From NCBI GenBank assembly GCA_900550925.1, contig URTU01000032.1:1-18328 (forward strand): a DNA stretch of 18,328 bases, in the 5' to 3' direction. The notes below the pieces were generated by a model. The model was not told the DNA's origin. It did no database searches and was given only the letters and a program-made list of their open reading frames with translations. Positions 7,286-15,255 of the stretch are shown in pieces. Position 1 is the stretch's first letter. Each line of letters begins with the position of its first letter. The position numbers and the translations under genes were made by a program. This stretch comes from an uncultured Alistipes sp. (GTDB lineage: Bacteria > Bacteroidota > Bacteroidia > Bacteroidales > Rikenellaceae).

Positions 7286-8440
7286 ATGGATTTTTTTACG
7301 AATGTAGTCGGGTCGTACGGATATGACGGCCTTGCGCTTATAGTGTTGTTGCTGCTTTTTTTCGGGATACAAGTCTACTACTATGGGGTTGTTTACCGCC
7401 GTATTCCGCGTTACAGGATCAACATGCTTCCGGTTCGGCGTGAATCGGAACCGCCGGTCTCGGTGGTTATCGTGACCCAGGAAGACATGCAGTTTGTCGA
7501 GGAGCGGCTGCCGATGTTTCTTACGCAGGATTACTCCGACTACGAAGTGGTTCTGGTTTATGTCGGTTCGAACGAGGATTTCCTGATCGAACTGAGTCAG
7601 TTTGAACTCCGTTATCCTCGGCTTCGGGTGATCACGATCCGTCAGCAGACGCGGTTTCCGATCTCGAACAAACAGGCTCTGAATTTCGGAATCAAGGCGT
7701 CGAGGTACGAACACATACTCTTTTCGACGAGCGACACTCTGCTGACGTCGGATCGCTGGCTGCGGCTGATGGCGCGGGGTTTTACGCGTGCGGATATCGT
7801 ACTGGGCTATTGCGGGGTTGAGTATTGCGGAGGCTTGGGCAACAGGTTGATGCGGACGCAGCGGCTTGCCGAGTCGATGCAGTGGCTGTCATGGGCCGTA
7901 CGCGGCAGGGCCTATCGCGGGATCCGCAACTCGATGGGCTTCACCAAAAGCGTCTACATGTCGGTCAAGGGGTTCAACCACCTGAATATGAACATGGGTG
8001 AGGATGATCTATTCATCGGGTCACTGGCTGCCTCCAACGCGGTCTGCGTGATCATGTCTCCGCGGGCTACGGTGCGTCAGAAGGCGTGGGGCGGTCTGAG
8101 CTGGTGGCTTGGGGCGCGCCGCTATTTCGGACATACGTTCCGTTATTACGGGATGTCTGTACGCAACTTCGTGGAGCGCGAGGGTTGCACGCGCCTGCTC
8201 TTTTTCCTGACGGCCGCAGCGGCCATGGCCTTCATGCCCGACGAGATACGTATTGCAGCAGCCGTGGTGGTTCTGCTGCGTTACGGGATTGTGGTTTCGG
8301 CGGTAAATGCGGTCCGGCGGCGGCTGGGCGAAAAACATGTCATGGCGACCTATTTCATCCATGACCTGCTGGGACCGGTGACGGACGGCATACTTGCCCT
8401 CTCTCGGCGAATGTTCAAGGACGAAACGGTATGGAGATAG
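7286..8440 (+). CDS. Membrane-bound family 2-like glycosyltransferase
   Basis: A 384-residue inner-membrane enzyme predicted to transfer a sugar to an envelope glycan or lipid; donor and acceptor are unknown. There is an N-terminal helix at about residues 15-36, then a GT-A fold from PPVSVVIVT (57-64) with NKQALNFGIK (128-137), the usual family 2 helix. Where the metal-binding DxD normally follows, the sequence reads STSDT (147-151), so the first acidic residue is missing. The later acid motif GEDDLF (238-243), the probable catalytic base, is intact, followed by the WGGLSWWLGARRYF segment. Two C-terminal helices lie at about 303-320 and 322-342. The start is the ATG at 7286; a TTG three codons earlier is possible. 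Its last 10 bases overlap the sigma factor gene, implying coupled translation. Confidence 0.85.
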   Translation: MDFFTNVVGSYGYDGLALIVLLLLFFGIQVYYYGVVYRRIPRYRINMLPVRRESEPPVSVVIVTQEDMQFVEERLPMFLTQDYSDYEVVLVYVGSNEDFLIELSQFELRYPRLRVITIRQQTRFPISNKQALNFGIKASRYEHILFSTSDTLLTSDRWLRLMARGFTRADIVLGYCGVEYCGGLGNRLMRTQRLAESMQWLSWAVRGRAYRGIRNSMGFTKSVYMSVKGFNHLNMNMGEDDLFIGSLAASNAVCVIMSPRATVRQKAWGGLSWWLGARRYFGHTFRYYGMSVRNFVEREGCTRLLFFLTAAAAMAFMPDEIRIAAAVVVLLRYGIVVSAVNAVRRRLGEKHVMATYFIHDLLGPVTDGILALSRRMFKDETVWR

Positions 8441-9003
8441 AGGATTATATCGTAGCGGACGATGCACGGTTGGTGCGGTTGGTTCTCGACGGCGATCAGG
8501 CGGCATTCGAGTATCTGTTCAACCGTTATGCCGATTCGATCCGGCGGCTCTATGCCAAACGGGTCGGCAATGCAGATGACGTCGACGACCTGCTTCAGGA
8601 GACCTTCATCAAGGTCTTCATGAACCTGTCGCGCTACGATTCCGCATATACGTTCGGGCAGTGGCTGTATGTGATCGCTCGCAATACGTTCATCGACTAT
8701 GTGCGTCGTCGTCGCGACAGCCTTCCGATCGACCAGCTGACCTCGGGGATAGCATCTGCATCGTCGGGCGGTACGGTGACCCCCGAACAGTGCGTCATCA
8801 ACCAGCAGCAGCGCATGCGTATCGAACACCATCTGAGCCGTATGACACCGCGTTACAGGGAGTTGATCGAGTTGCGGTTTTTCAGGGAGTTTTCGTACGA
8901 CGAGATAGCGAACAAGTTGTCTCTGCCGCTTGGGACGGTGAAGACTCAGATACATCGGGCGCGGGAGCAGCTGTGCCGATTCATTGTCGAAGATAAAATG
9001 TAG
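8431..9003 (+). CDS. ECF-type RNA polymerase sigma factor
   Basis: A 190-residue group 4 (ECF) sigma factor. Region 2 covers about residues 15-95, with DDLLQETFIKVF as the core-binding helix and TFGQWLYVIARNTFIDYVRRRR as the -10 recognition part. A variable linker (SLPIDQLTSGIAS...) follows. Region 4 covers about 130-182, with RYRELIELRFFREFSYDEIA and the helix-turn-helix LPLGTVKTQIHRARE. The ATG overlaps the end of the glycosyltransferase gene by 10 bases. No membrane anti-sigma gene follows; the next gene is rsmG, 8 bases downstream. Its regulator is therefore elsewhere, absent, or acts by another means. Target promoters are unknown. Confidence 0.93.
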   Translation: MEIEDYIVADDARLVRLVLDGDQAAFEYLFNRYADSIRRLYAKRVGNADDVDDLLQETFIKVFMNLSRYDSAYTFGQWLYVIARNTFIDYVRRRRDSLPIDQLTSGIASASSGGTVTPEQCVINQQQRMRIEHHLSRMTPRYRELIELRFFREFSYDEIANKLSLPLGTVKTQIHRAREQLCRFIVEDKM

Positions 9004-9011
9004 CGGGCCCT

Positions 9012-9632
9012 ATGGAGGAGCTTTTGAAATATTTTCCGGAACTGACCGACCTTCAGCGCGAACGCTTTGCGGCGATGCAGGGCCTTTATTCCGAGTGGAA
9101 CAGCCGCATCAACGTGATTTCGCGCAAGGACATGGATAATTTCTATCTGCACCATGTGCTTCATTCGCTGGCCATAGCGCGGGTGTGCCGGTTCGATCGT
9201 GGGGCGCGAGTTGTTGATGTGGGGTGCGGCGGGGGCTTCCCGTCGGTTCCGCTTGCGGTACTGTTTCCGGATGTTCGGTTTACGGCGGTGGACTCGATCG
9301 GCAAGAAGATCACCGTGGTGAAGGAGGTCTGCCGTGCGTTGGGGCTGACGAATGTCGAGGCGGTGAATGCGCGGGTGGAGCAGCTTCCCGCACGGTTCGA
9401 TTATGCGGTAAGCCGTGCCGTGACCGACATGCGCACCTTCGTGGGGTGGGTCTGGCCGCGGCTCGAGAAGGGAAGCTGCGGAAGCCTGCCCAACGGGATA
9501 CTGTATCTCAAGGGAGGCGATCTGGCCGAGGAGCTTGCGCTGACCGGTCGCCGTTGGCGCATATTCGATATTTCGGAATTTTTCGGGGAGGAGTTCTTCG
9601 CCTCGAAAAGAGTCGTTTACACCTCCCGTTGA
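9012..9632 (+). CDS. rsmG: 16S rRNA (guanine-N7) methyltransferase RsmG
   Basis: Methylates the N7 position of G527 (E. coli numbering) in 16S rRNA with S-adenosylmethionine. 206 residues, the usual length. The N-terminal region contains the family segment YSEWNSRINVISRKD (26-40) followed by HHVLHSLAIA. The SAM-binding motif DVGCGGGFPSVPLA starts at residue 69, with the next strand FTAVDSIGKK and the later SRAVTDMRTF. It lies 8 bases after the sigma factor gene and most likely shares its transcript. An unusual GSCGSLPNGILYLKGG segment replaces the compact turn normally found before the LYLKG strand, which is a minor insertion. Confidence 0.95.
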   Translation: MEELLKYFPELTDLQRERFAAMQGLYSEWNSRINVISRKDMDNFYLHHVLHSLAIARVCRFDRGARVVDVGCGGGFPSVPLAVLFPDVRFTAVDSIGKKITVVKEVCRALGLTNVEAVNARVEQLPARFDYAVSRAVTDMRTFVGWVWPRLEKGSCGSLPNGILYLKGGDLAEELALTGRRWRIFDISEFFGEEFFASKRVVYTSR

Positions 9633-9729
9633 GGCTTGTCGGGGAGCAGCGGGGCATTTTCCTGACGCATCGGGCCGAGGCTCCGGCAGGAGGTTATTTT
9701 GGCTGAATCGGTCGTTTTTATTCTGAAAA

Positions 9730-9761
9730 TTGTAATATGATTCGGAAATTTATTATTTTTG
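9730..9761 (+). promoter_or_regulatory. Promoter of lipA-lipB-recJ
   Basis: A -33 TTG at 9730-9732 and a -7 TATTTTTG at 9754-9761 are separated by 21 bases, fitting the Bacteroidota housekeeping pattern (TTG, 19-21 bases, TAnnTTTG). The AT-rich leader runs 28 bases to the lipA ATG. This is the best-formed promoter in the window. The upstream stretch 9633-9729 shows no gene. Confidence 0.75.
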
Positions 9762-9789
9762 CAACAGTTGGAAAAGTAATAAATTTAAA

Positions 9790-10692
9790 ATGCCGAGAGT
9801 CTATGACAAGGACAAGGCAAGTGCGAGAAACAAACCCGATTGGCTTAAGATCAAACTTCGCGGCACGGCTGACTACGCCGATGTCGCCCGCATAGTCAAG
9901 GAACACGGTCTGCATACGATTTGCAGCAGCGGCATGTGTCCGAACAAGGCGGAGTGCTGGAGTCGCCGTACAGCGACTTTCATGATTTTGGGCGACGTAT
10001 GCACAAGATCGTGTAGGTTTTGTGCAACCAGGTCGGGGCGTGCGATGCCTCCTGATGACGGGGAACCTGAAAAGGTTGCCGAATCCGTATCTTTGATGGG
10101 ATTGCGGTATGTGGTTATCACGTCTGTGACTCGCGACGATCTTCCGGATGGCGGAGCCGCACACTGGGCGGCTACGGTACGGGCAATCAAGGCCCGCAAT
10201 CCACACACTTCCATCGAATTGCTTATACCCGATTTTGACGCGCGCGGCGAACTGATCGATACGGTTCTTGCTGCGGGGGCCGATGTTGTCGGACACAATA
10301 TCGAGACGGTCCGGAGGTTGACGCCTCAGGTCCGTTCGCGGGCCCGTTATGATACGAGCCTGGAGGTCCTGCGGCATATTTCCGCGGCAGGAGTCACGGC
10401 CAAGAGCGGCCTGATGGTGGGTCTGGGCGAGAGTGAGGATGAGGTTCTCGAAACGCTCGCGGATCTGCATGCGGCAGGGTGCCGTATCGTGACTGTCGGA
10501 CAGTATCTTCAGCCGACGGCGGCCCACTGGCCGGTTTCGGAATATGTTTCTCCGGAGAAGTTCGAATATTACAGGCGCGAGGCCGAACGGATCGGTTTCG
10601 ATCTGGTGGCGAGTGCGCCGCTGGTACGATCGTCGTATATGGCCGAGCGGGCCGTGGAGTTGTTGAATGCCGGGAAGGCGGAAATGGGTTGA
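9790..10692 (+). CDS. lipA: Lipoyl synthase
   Basis: Radical SAM enzyme that inserts two sulfur atoms at C6 and C8 of protein-bound octanoyl groups, completing lipoyl cofactors of 2-oxoacid dehydrogenases and the glycine cleavage system. 300 residues. The auxiliary cluster that donates sulfur is bound by Cys45, Cys50 and Cys56 (C-x4-C-x5-C). The radical SAM cluster is bound by Cys71, Cys75 and Cys78 (C-x3-C-x2-C). The C-terminal RSSY motif at 280-283 supplies the serine ligand typical of LipA. Conserved stretches VVITSVTRDDLPDGG and KSGLMVGLGE are present. It is the first gene of a unit with lipB (1-base gap) and recJ. Confidence 0.97.
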   Translation: MPRVYDKDKASARNKPDWLKIKLRGTADYADVARIVKEHGLHTICSSGMCPNKAECWSRRTATFMILGDVCTRSCRFCATRSGRAMPPDDGEPEKVAESVSLMGLRYVVITSVTRDDLPDGGAAHWAATVRAIKARNPHTSIELLIPDFDARGELIDTVLAAGADVVGHNIETVRRLTPQVRSRARYDTSLEVLRHISAAGVTAKSGLMVGLGESEDEVLETLADLHAAGCRIVTVGQYLQPTAAHWPVSEYVSPEKFEYYRREAERIGFDLVASAPLVRSSYMAERAVELLNAGKAEMG

Positions 10693-10693
10693 T

Positions 10694-11380
10694 ATGGAGC
10701 GCGTGGAGTACAGGGATCTTGGGCTGATCGATTATGGGGAGTGCTGGCAGTTGCAGCGCGAACTGTTCGACGAGGTTCTGTCGCGTCGGTCGGCCGAGGG
10801 ACCGGCGGTTGGTGCGGGCTACGTGTTGGTGTGCGAACACCCTCATGTCTATACCCTTGGCAAGAGCGGCCACAGCGAGAACATGCTTGTCTCCGAGGAG
10901 CAGCTGAAGCGGTTGGGAGCGCAGTTCTACCACATCGACCGCGGCGGCGACATTACGTATCACGGGCCCGGGCAGTTGGTTTGCTACCCGATTCTGGATT
11001 TGGGCCGTATCGGGCTGGGGCTGAAGGATTATATACACCGTATCGAGGAGGCGGTGATCGAGTGTGCTGGGGAGTACGGTGTTGTCGGGCGTCGGATAGA
11101 GTCGGCGGCCGGCGTATGGATTGTCGACGGGAAGTCGGCACCGCGCAAGTTGTGTGCCCTGGGAGTGCGGAGTTCGCATTTCGTCACGATGCACGGCTTT
11201 GCGCTGAATGTCTCGACCGATCTGAGTTACTTTACGCACATCAATCCGTGCGGGTTTTCGGATCGCGGGGCGACGTCGCTCGAGAGAGAGACCGGGCATG
11301 CGGTGAGCATGGGCGATGTCAAGGAACGGATTGTCAAATGTTTAGAGAGAAATTTGAATGTTAGAATATATAAAAATTAA
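10694..11380 (+). CDS. lipB: Lipoyl(octanoyl) transferase
   Basis: Moves octanoyl from acyl carrier protein to the lipoyl domains that LipA then sulfurates. 228 residues from the ATG at 10694, one base after the lipA stop; a start at 10667 would overlap lipA by 26 bases and lacks family support. The RGGDITYHGPGQ motif is at 83-94. The catalytic acyl-carrying cysteine is Cys186 in THINPCGFSD, and its partner lysine is Lys152 in RKLCALGVR, giving the Cys/Lys dyad of the family. The near-zero spacing to lipA suggests translational coupling of the two pathway steps. Confidence 0.96.
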   Translation: MERVEYRDLGLIDYGECWQLQRELFDEVLSRRSAEGPAVGAGYVLVCEHPHVYTLGKSGHSENMLVSEEQLKRLGAQFYHIDRGGDITYHGPGQLVCYPILDLGRIGLGLKDYIHRIEEAVIECAGEYGVVGRRIESAAGVWIVDGKSAPRKLCALGVRSSHFVTMHGFALNVSTDLSYFTHINPCGFSDRGATSLERETGHAVSMGDVKERIVKCLERNLNVRIYKN

Positions 11381-11391
11381 AATTGAAGATT

Positions 11392-13155
11392 ATGCCTATA
11401 GAGAAGAGATGGGTAGTCAAATCTCCGGGCGATCCGAAGACGGTTAAGCAGTTGGCTGCTGGTCTTGGGATATCGCCGGTATTGGCGAACCTGCTTGTAC
11501 AAAGAGGCATAGAGACACTTGAGGATGCATCGCGGTTCTTCAATCCCCGTATGGAGGAGCTGCACGATCCGTTCCTGATGAAGGACATGGATCGGGCGGT
11601 GGCGAGAATCGAGCGTGCCGTGAAGAACAATGAGAAGATCATGGTCTACGGTGACTATGATGTCGACGGCACGACGGCGGTAGCGCTGGTGTATGCATTC
11701 CTGCGCCGGTTGGGACACACCAACCTGACGTTCTATATTCCGGACCGGTATACCGAGGGCTACGGCATATCGATCAAGAGTATAGATTATGCGGCGCGGA
11801 AGAACGTCGATCTGGTGATCACGCTCGACTGCGGCATCAAGGCGTCCGAGAAGGTACTCTATGCAGCGTCGAAAGGAATCGACTACATTATTTGCGACCA
11901 CCATCTGCCGGCTGAGCAGTTGCCTCAGGCGGTTGCGGTGCTGGACCCCAAACGTCACGACTGTCCCTATCCGTTCAAGGAGTTGTCGGGTTGCGGCGTG
12001 GGCTTCAAACTGGTTCAGGCCTATGCTTCACGGAACGGAGTTCCGTTTCCGGAGGTTGAGCGGCTGTTGGATCTGGTAGTTGTTAGCATAGCGGCGGATA
12101 TCGTACCGCTTACGGGCGAGAACCGCATCTTGGCCTATTACGGTTTGAAGCGGTTGAACGAGAAGCCCGGAAAGGGCCTGCATTCGATCATCAAGATCTG
12201 CGGGCTGGACAAACATGCCATAACGATCGACGATGTTGTCTTCAAGATCGGGCCGCGGATCAATGCTGCGGGGCGTATGCGTGTCGATGACGAGGATGGT
12301 AATATGGGGCCGTCGGGCGGACATGCGGCGGTGAACCTGCTGATCGAGCGGGACGAATCGACGGCCGAGGAGTTCGGAACGCTGATCGACTCGTTCAACC
12401 AGGACCGCAAGAGCATCGACCGCAGCGTGACGCAGGAGGCTCACCGGCTGATCGAGTCGAATCCCGAGATGAAGAACCGCAAGAGTACGGTGATTTATAA
12501 TCCGAAGTGGATGAAGGGGATCGTAGGTATCGTTGCGTCGCGTCTGATCGAGACCTACTACCGGCCGACGGTAGTGATGACCATGAGCAACGGATTTGCA
12601 ACGGGATCCGCACGGAGTGTTCCGGGTTTTGACCTCTACCAGGCCGTCGAGTCGTGTTCGGATCTGCTGGAGAATTTCGGCGGGCACATGTATGCAGCGG
12701 GGTTGACGATGCGGCCGGAGAATATCGGGGAGTTTACGCGACGGTTCAACGAATATGTCGAGACGCACATCGATCCGCAGATGTTGATACCGCAGGTTGA
12801 CATAGACTCGGAGTTGCTGTTCAGCGACATTACGCTTCAGTTCCGGCACGATCTGAGCCGTTTCCAACCCTTCGGGCCGGGGAATACGGCACCGGTATTC
12901 CTGACGCGCGGTGTGAGCAGCCATGGCGAGGTTCGCCTTGTGGGAGCGGAGCTTGAGCACCTGCGTATGGATCTGATGCAGCGCGAGAAGCCCAATACAA
13001 CGTTGCAGGCGATAGCGTTCCAGCAGCCGACGCAGTACGAATGGGTCCGCGGCGGCCATCCGATCGATATCTGCTATACGATCGTTGAGAACCACTATCG
13101 CGGGACTGTTACGGCTCAGCTGCGCGTCAAGGACATAAAGCGCAGCATGCGTTAG
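11392..13155 (+). CDS. recJ: Single-stranded-DNA-specific exonuclease RecJ
   Basis: 5'-to-3' exonuclease on single-stranded DNA used in recombination and repair, from the DHH phosphoesterase superfamily. 587 residues. Metal-binding motifs are complete: GDYDVDG (87-93), LDCG around Asp146, DHH at 169-171, GPRINAAGRM at 287-296 and the DHHA1-type GGH at 430-432. The C-terminal OB-fold part contains QPFGPGN at 492-498. The chosen ATG at 11392 lies 11 bases after lipB. A TTG at 11383 is an alternative that would add three residues. It ends the lipA-lipB-recJ unit and is followed by a strong terminator. I see no functional link with lipoate beyond sharing a transcript. Confidence 0.96.
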   Translation: MPIEKRWVVKSPGDPKTVKQLAAGLGISPVLANLLVQRGIETLEDASRFFNPRMEELHDPFLMKDMDRAVARIERAVKNNEKIMVYGDYDVDGTTAVALVYAFLRRLGHTNLTFYIPDRYTEGYGISIKSIDYAARKNVDLVITLDCGIKASEKVLYAASKGIDYIICDHHLPAEQLPQAVAVLDPKRHDCPYPFKELSGCGVGFKLVQAYASRNGVPFPEVERLLDLVVVSIAADIVPLTGENRILAYYGLKRLNEKPGKGLHSIIKICGLDKHAITIDDVVFKIGPRINAAGRMRVDDEDGNMGPSGGHAAVNLLIERDESTAEEFGTLIDSFNQDRKSIDRSVTQEAHRLIESNPEMKNRKSTVIYNPKWMKGIVGIVASRLIETYYRPTVVMTMSNGFATGSARSVPGFDLYQAVESCSDLLENFGGHMYAAGLTMRPENIGEFTRRFNEYVETHIDPQMLIPQVDIDSELLFSDITLQFRHDLSRFQPFGPGNTAPVFLTRGVSSHGEVRLVGAELEHLRMDLMQREKPNTTLQAIAFQQPTQYEWVRGGHPIDICYTIVENHYRGTVTAQLRVKDIKRSMR

Positions 13156-13251
13156 CAGGGGGCGGCGGCTCCGGATGTTGTAGTGAGGCAGCTGCCGTAT
13201 GCATGCGGTTGCGAGAGTCGGATATGCGCCGGTTGTTTGCAGGCGCTTCTG

Positions 13252-13294
13252 AAAAAGGCATCGGCCGGAGTCAATCCGGCCGATGCCTTTTTTT
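13252..13294. terminator. Strong bidirectional intrinsic terminator
   Basis: GGCATCGGCCGGA (13257-13269) and TCCGGCCGATGCC (13275-13287) form a perfect 13-base-pair stem with loop GTCAA. An A run precedes it (13252-13256) and a T run follows (13288-13294), so it works on either strand. It serves recJ on the plus strand and the operon ending with the DUF4252-like gene on the minus strand, 48 bases from that gene's stop. The rest of the 186-base gap 13156-13341 shows nothing else. Confidence 0.92.
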
Positions 13295-13341
13295 GTATTG
13301 TCGCGGGGTGGCGACATGCGTTGTAAGGAGATGTTGTGAGG

Positions 13342-13836
13342 TTACATTCGTGGTTTTATGTTGGTCAGCCGCGAGATGTTCGAGACGTCGAACCGGCCCC
13401 GTATTCCCATTACGATCCATTCGCCCTGCCCGAACGAGAGCATCAGAAAATCGGAGTAGGCATAATATTCGGCGATGTAGAAACTTGTTTTACGGCCGTT
13501 CTCCTCGACGGCCGATATGATCTGATAGTCTTGCTGGGCGGCTACGGCCAATGCGTCGGCGATGAATGTCGAATCGAGCTGTTTTGTGGAGATTGTTTTT
13601 ATGTATGAAATGTCGTCGAGCAGAGCGGCGAGTTGTTTGTCGCCGTTTTGCCGGGCCTGTTTTCCCATTATTGAGAGCATCTTGCTGCCGAATATGGTTG
13701 TACGGAACGACGGAGCCGATTCGTATTTTGCGACGAGATCGTCGAATTCGATATGCTGCCGTTTGGAGTCGGCGGCCTGTTGTCCGAATACCATGACAGG
13801 CAGGAGCATTGCGATCAGGAGCATGAAACGCTTCAT
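13342..13836 (-). CDS. Exported DUF4252-like protein
   Basis: A 164-residue protein with a signal peptide (MKRFMLLIAMLLPVMVFG, cut near residue 18). No cysteine lies at the cleavage site, so it is not a lipoprotein. The mature part has a helix-rich first half (DDLVAKYESAPSFRTTIFG, then KMLSIMGKQ) and a second half with SYIKTISTKQLDS and an aromatic stretch YIAEYYAYSDFLMLSFGQGEWIVMGIRGRFD. This layout agrees with the DUF4252 family of Bacteroidota, whose members I recall near ECF sigma and anti-sigma genes; function is unknown. It is the last of four genes, 21 bases after the beta-barrel gene. A role as periplasmic effector or modulator of the sigma system is inference. Confidence 0.78.
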   Translation of the reverse strand: MKRFMLLIAMLLPVMVFGQQAADSKRQHIEFDDLVAKYESAPSFRTTIFGSKMLSIMGKQARQNGDKQLAALLDDISYIKTISTKQLDSTFIADALAVAAQQDYQIISAVEENGRKTSFYIAEYYAYSDFLMLSFGQGEWIVMGIRGRFDVSNISRLTNIKPRM

Positions 13837-13857
13837 GGCATTAAGGTTTTTAGCTGG

Positions 13858-14742
13858 TTATTTTATTACGAAACCGAAACTTACGATCCGGGCCTGCACT
13901 CCCATGTTCTCCTTGAAGAGAGGTGAGAGGGCATAGTCGGCATAGATTCCGAAGTTCTTGTATGTCATTGTGACCTGGATGGAGTTTGAGAACGACCGCA
14001 CGAACGATACGGGTTGTTTTGTTTTGGGGCGTTTGTATTTTGTGCGGGCATTGAGGAGCAGGTCGTTGTTGAGCGTGACGGAGAAGCCCAGGTTCGACGG
14101 GCGGTGTGTATATCCGATTGTGAGCGGGAATCCGAGTTGCGTTACGGCGAGTTTTGACTTTTTGTACGCCTTGTCGAGCTCCACGGGCATGATCCTGCCA
14201 TCCTGTTTCTGCAGGGTTATGTTGTCGGAGAAAGTGAGGTCGTTATTGGTGATCTTCAGACCTGTTGAGATATCCCATCTGGCTTTGGACCGGGAGTATT
14301 TGTTGATGGAGGCGGTCAGCATGAGCGGCCGGAAGGCGAAGTGTATCGATTTGCCGAGGCGCAGCGACATGAAGTTGTTGAGGTTGTCGGGGTATCCGGA
14401 GTATGACTCCTTTACGAGGGCATTGAATCCGAATTCTATATGTCCGGCGCCGAACGACCATTTGACCTTGCTGCGTGTGGACTCTTTTTGGTCATTGCGG
14501 TCGGGCGAGGAGAGCATTATCTGATACCCGGCGATCTCGAGTGCGAGCGAACCGGATTTGTTGTCGGACCGCAGGACCATGTCGGAAGCCGGAGTCGAAC
14601 TCGAACTCGAACTCGAACTCTCCTTGACTACCTCTATTGCGGTTGTATCGGTTTGTGGATCGGGGTTCTGGGCTGCGGCTGCGGCCGGTCCGAACAGCAT
14701 GCCTGTCATGGCGGCGGCAAGAAGAATGGTTGCTTTTTTCAT
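13858..14742 (-). CDS. Outer-membrane beta-barrel protein with serine-repeat linker
   Basis: A 294-residue exported protein. The signal peptide covers about residues 1-24 (MKKATILLAAAMTGMLFGPAAAA). A short acidic and polar region with eight consecutive serines at 42-49 follows, then about 230 residues of alternating beta pattern, for example WSFGAGHIEFGFNALV, SIHFAFRPLMLTASINKY and NLGFSVTLNNDLLLNA, ending SFGFVIK as the last strand. This is consistent with a barrel in the outer membrane. The serine run is encoded by a hexanucleotide tandem repeat. I do not recognise a specific family. It is the third gene of the sigma operon, 51 bases after the anti-sigma gene, and could be the envelope component monitored or controlled by that sigma factor (inference). 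Confidence 0.8.
   Translation of the reverse strand: MKKATILLAAAMTGMLFGPAAAAAQNPDPQTDTTAIEVVKESSSSSSSSTPASDMVLRSDNKSGSLALEIAGYQIMLSSPDRNDQKESTRSKVKWSFGAGHIEFGFNALVKESYSGYPDNLNNFMSLRLGKSIHFAFRPLMLTASINKYSRSKARWDISTGLKITNNDLTFSDNITLQKQDGRIMPVELDKAYKKSKLAVTQLGFPLTIGYTHRPSNLGFSVTLNNDLLLNARTKYKRPKTKQPVSFVRSFSNSIQVTMTYKNFGIYADYALSPLFKENMGVQARIVSFGFVIK
14595..14620 (-). repeat. Hexanucleotide tandem repeat (TCGAAC)4 inside a coding region
   Basis: The plus strand carries four perfect copies of TCGAAC plus two bases. On the coding strand this reads as alternating AGT and TCG serine codons, giving Ser42-Ser49 of the beta-barrel protein. Because the unit is six bases, slippage would add or remove two serines without changing the frame. 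Confidence 0.9.
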
Positions 14743-14793
14743 GGGGTATTGATTGTGTGTGTTTATTGTTGGTGAGAGAATTCTTTTGATCGT

Positions 14794-15255
14794 TTATTGC
14801 TTGTTGTTTTGCGGGTCATCATCCGGTGCCAGCAGCGATTCTAGTTGTTTGAGTGACTCGAAACTGCGGCGGAGCTCTTCGAGGTGTCCGAAGCAGGCCG
14901 TTTCGTTCATCGCCACGTCCAGATCCCTTACGGCCTTTCCGTTGATGTAGCAGTATGGTTCGGGCCGCAACAGCAGTACGGCGGCGACAACGGCGGCGGC
15001 CGCAACGCTCCAGATCGTTATTCGGTGCAGTATCCGATATGGTCTGGCGTGCGGACGGTGGATGACGGGTCCGGGGGCTGTTTCGGAGGCAAGAGCCTGC
15101 ATCCCTTTCATTATCAATGCTGTCGACCGGAGCTGCTCGGGCAGCGGACCGGTCGTTCGGCAAGCCTCGCGCAACTGTTGTTCTTCGGCGTCGGAGGCGG
15201 TGCCGTCCAGCCACTTTCGGGCCAGTTCTTCGAGTTTATCAATATGTTTTTCCAT
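14794..15255 (-). CDS. Probable single-pass anti-sigma factor
   Basis: A 153-residue protein with a cytoplasmic N-terminal part (1-78), one membrane helix (about 79-96, ITIWSVAAAAVVAAVLLL) and a short periplasmic part (97-153). The N-terminus has helices like those of small anti-sigma domains (LEELARKWLDGTASDAEEQQLREAC) but no HxxxCxxC zinc motif. The periplasmic part opens CYINGKAVRDLDVAMNET and has two cysteines, Cys102 and Cys121, which could form a disulfide. No single domain is diagnostic. The call rests on topology and on a 17-base overlap with the end of the ECF sigma gene. It would hold the sigma factor at the membrane until an envelope signal arrives (inference). Confidence 0.75.
   Translation of the reverse strand: MEKHIDKLEELARKWLDGTASDAEEQQLREACRTTGPLPEQLRSTALIMKGMQALASETAPGPVIHRPHARPYRILHRITIWSVAAAAVVAAVLLLRPEPYCYINGKAVRDLDVAMNETACFGHLEELRRSFESLKQLESLLAPDDDPQNNKQ

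Noticed and set aside
9633..9729. Terminator after rsmG
   Set aside because: Only short imperfect GC pairings occur and none is followed by a T run, so I could not support one.
10394..11299. A 301-codon antisense frame across lipA and lipB
   Set aside because: Both genes on the plus strand have complete catalytic motifs; this frame is Arg/Pro/His-rich low-information sequence.
12028..13317. A 429-codon open frame antisense to recJ
   Set aside because: It lies almost wholly opposite the well-supported recJ gene, is rich in Arg, His and Pro as expected of a GC-rich shadow frame, shows no domain and crosses the terminator region.
14595..14620. On/off phase-variation switch at the TCGAAC repeat
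   Set aside because: The unit is six bases, so gain or loss of copies stays in frame; only length variation is plausible.
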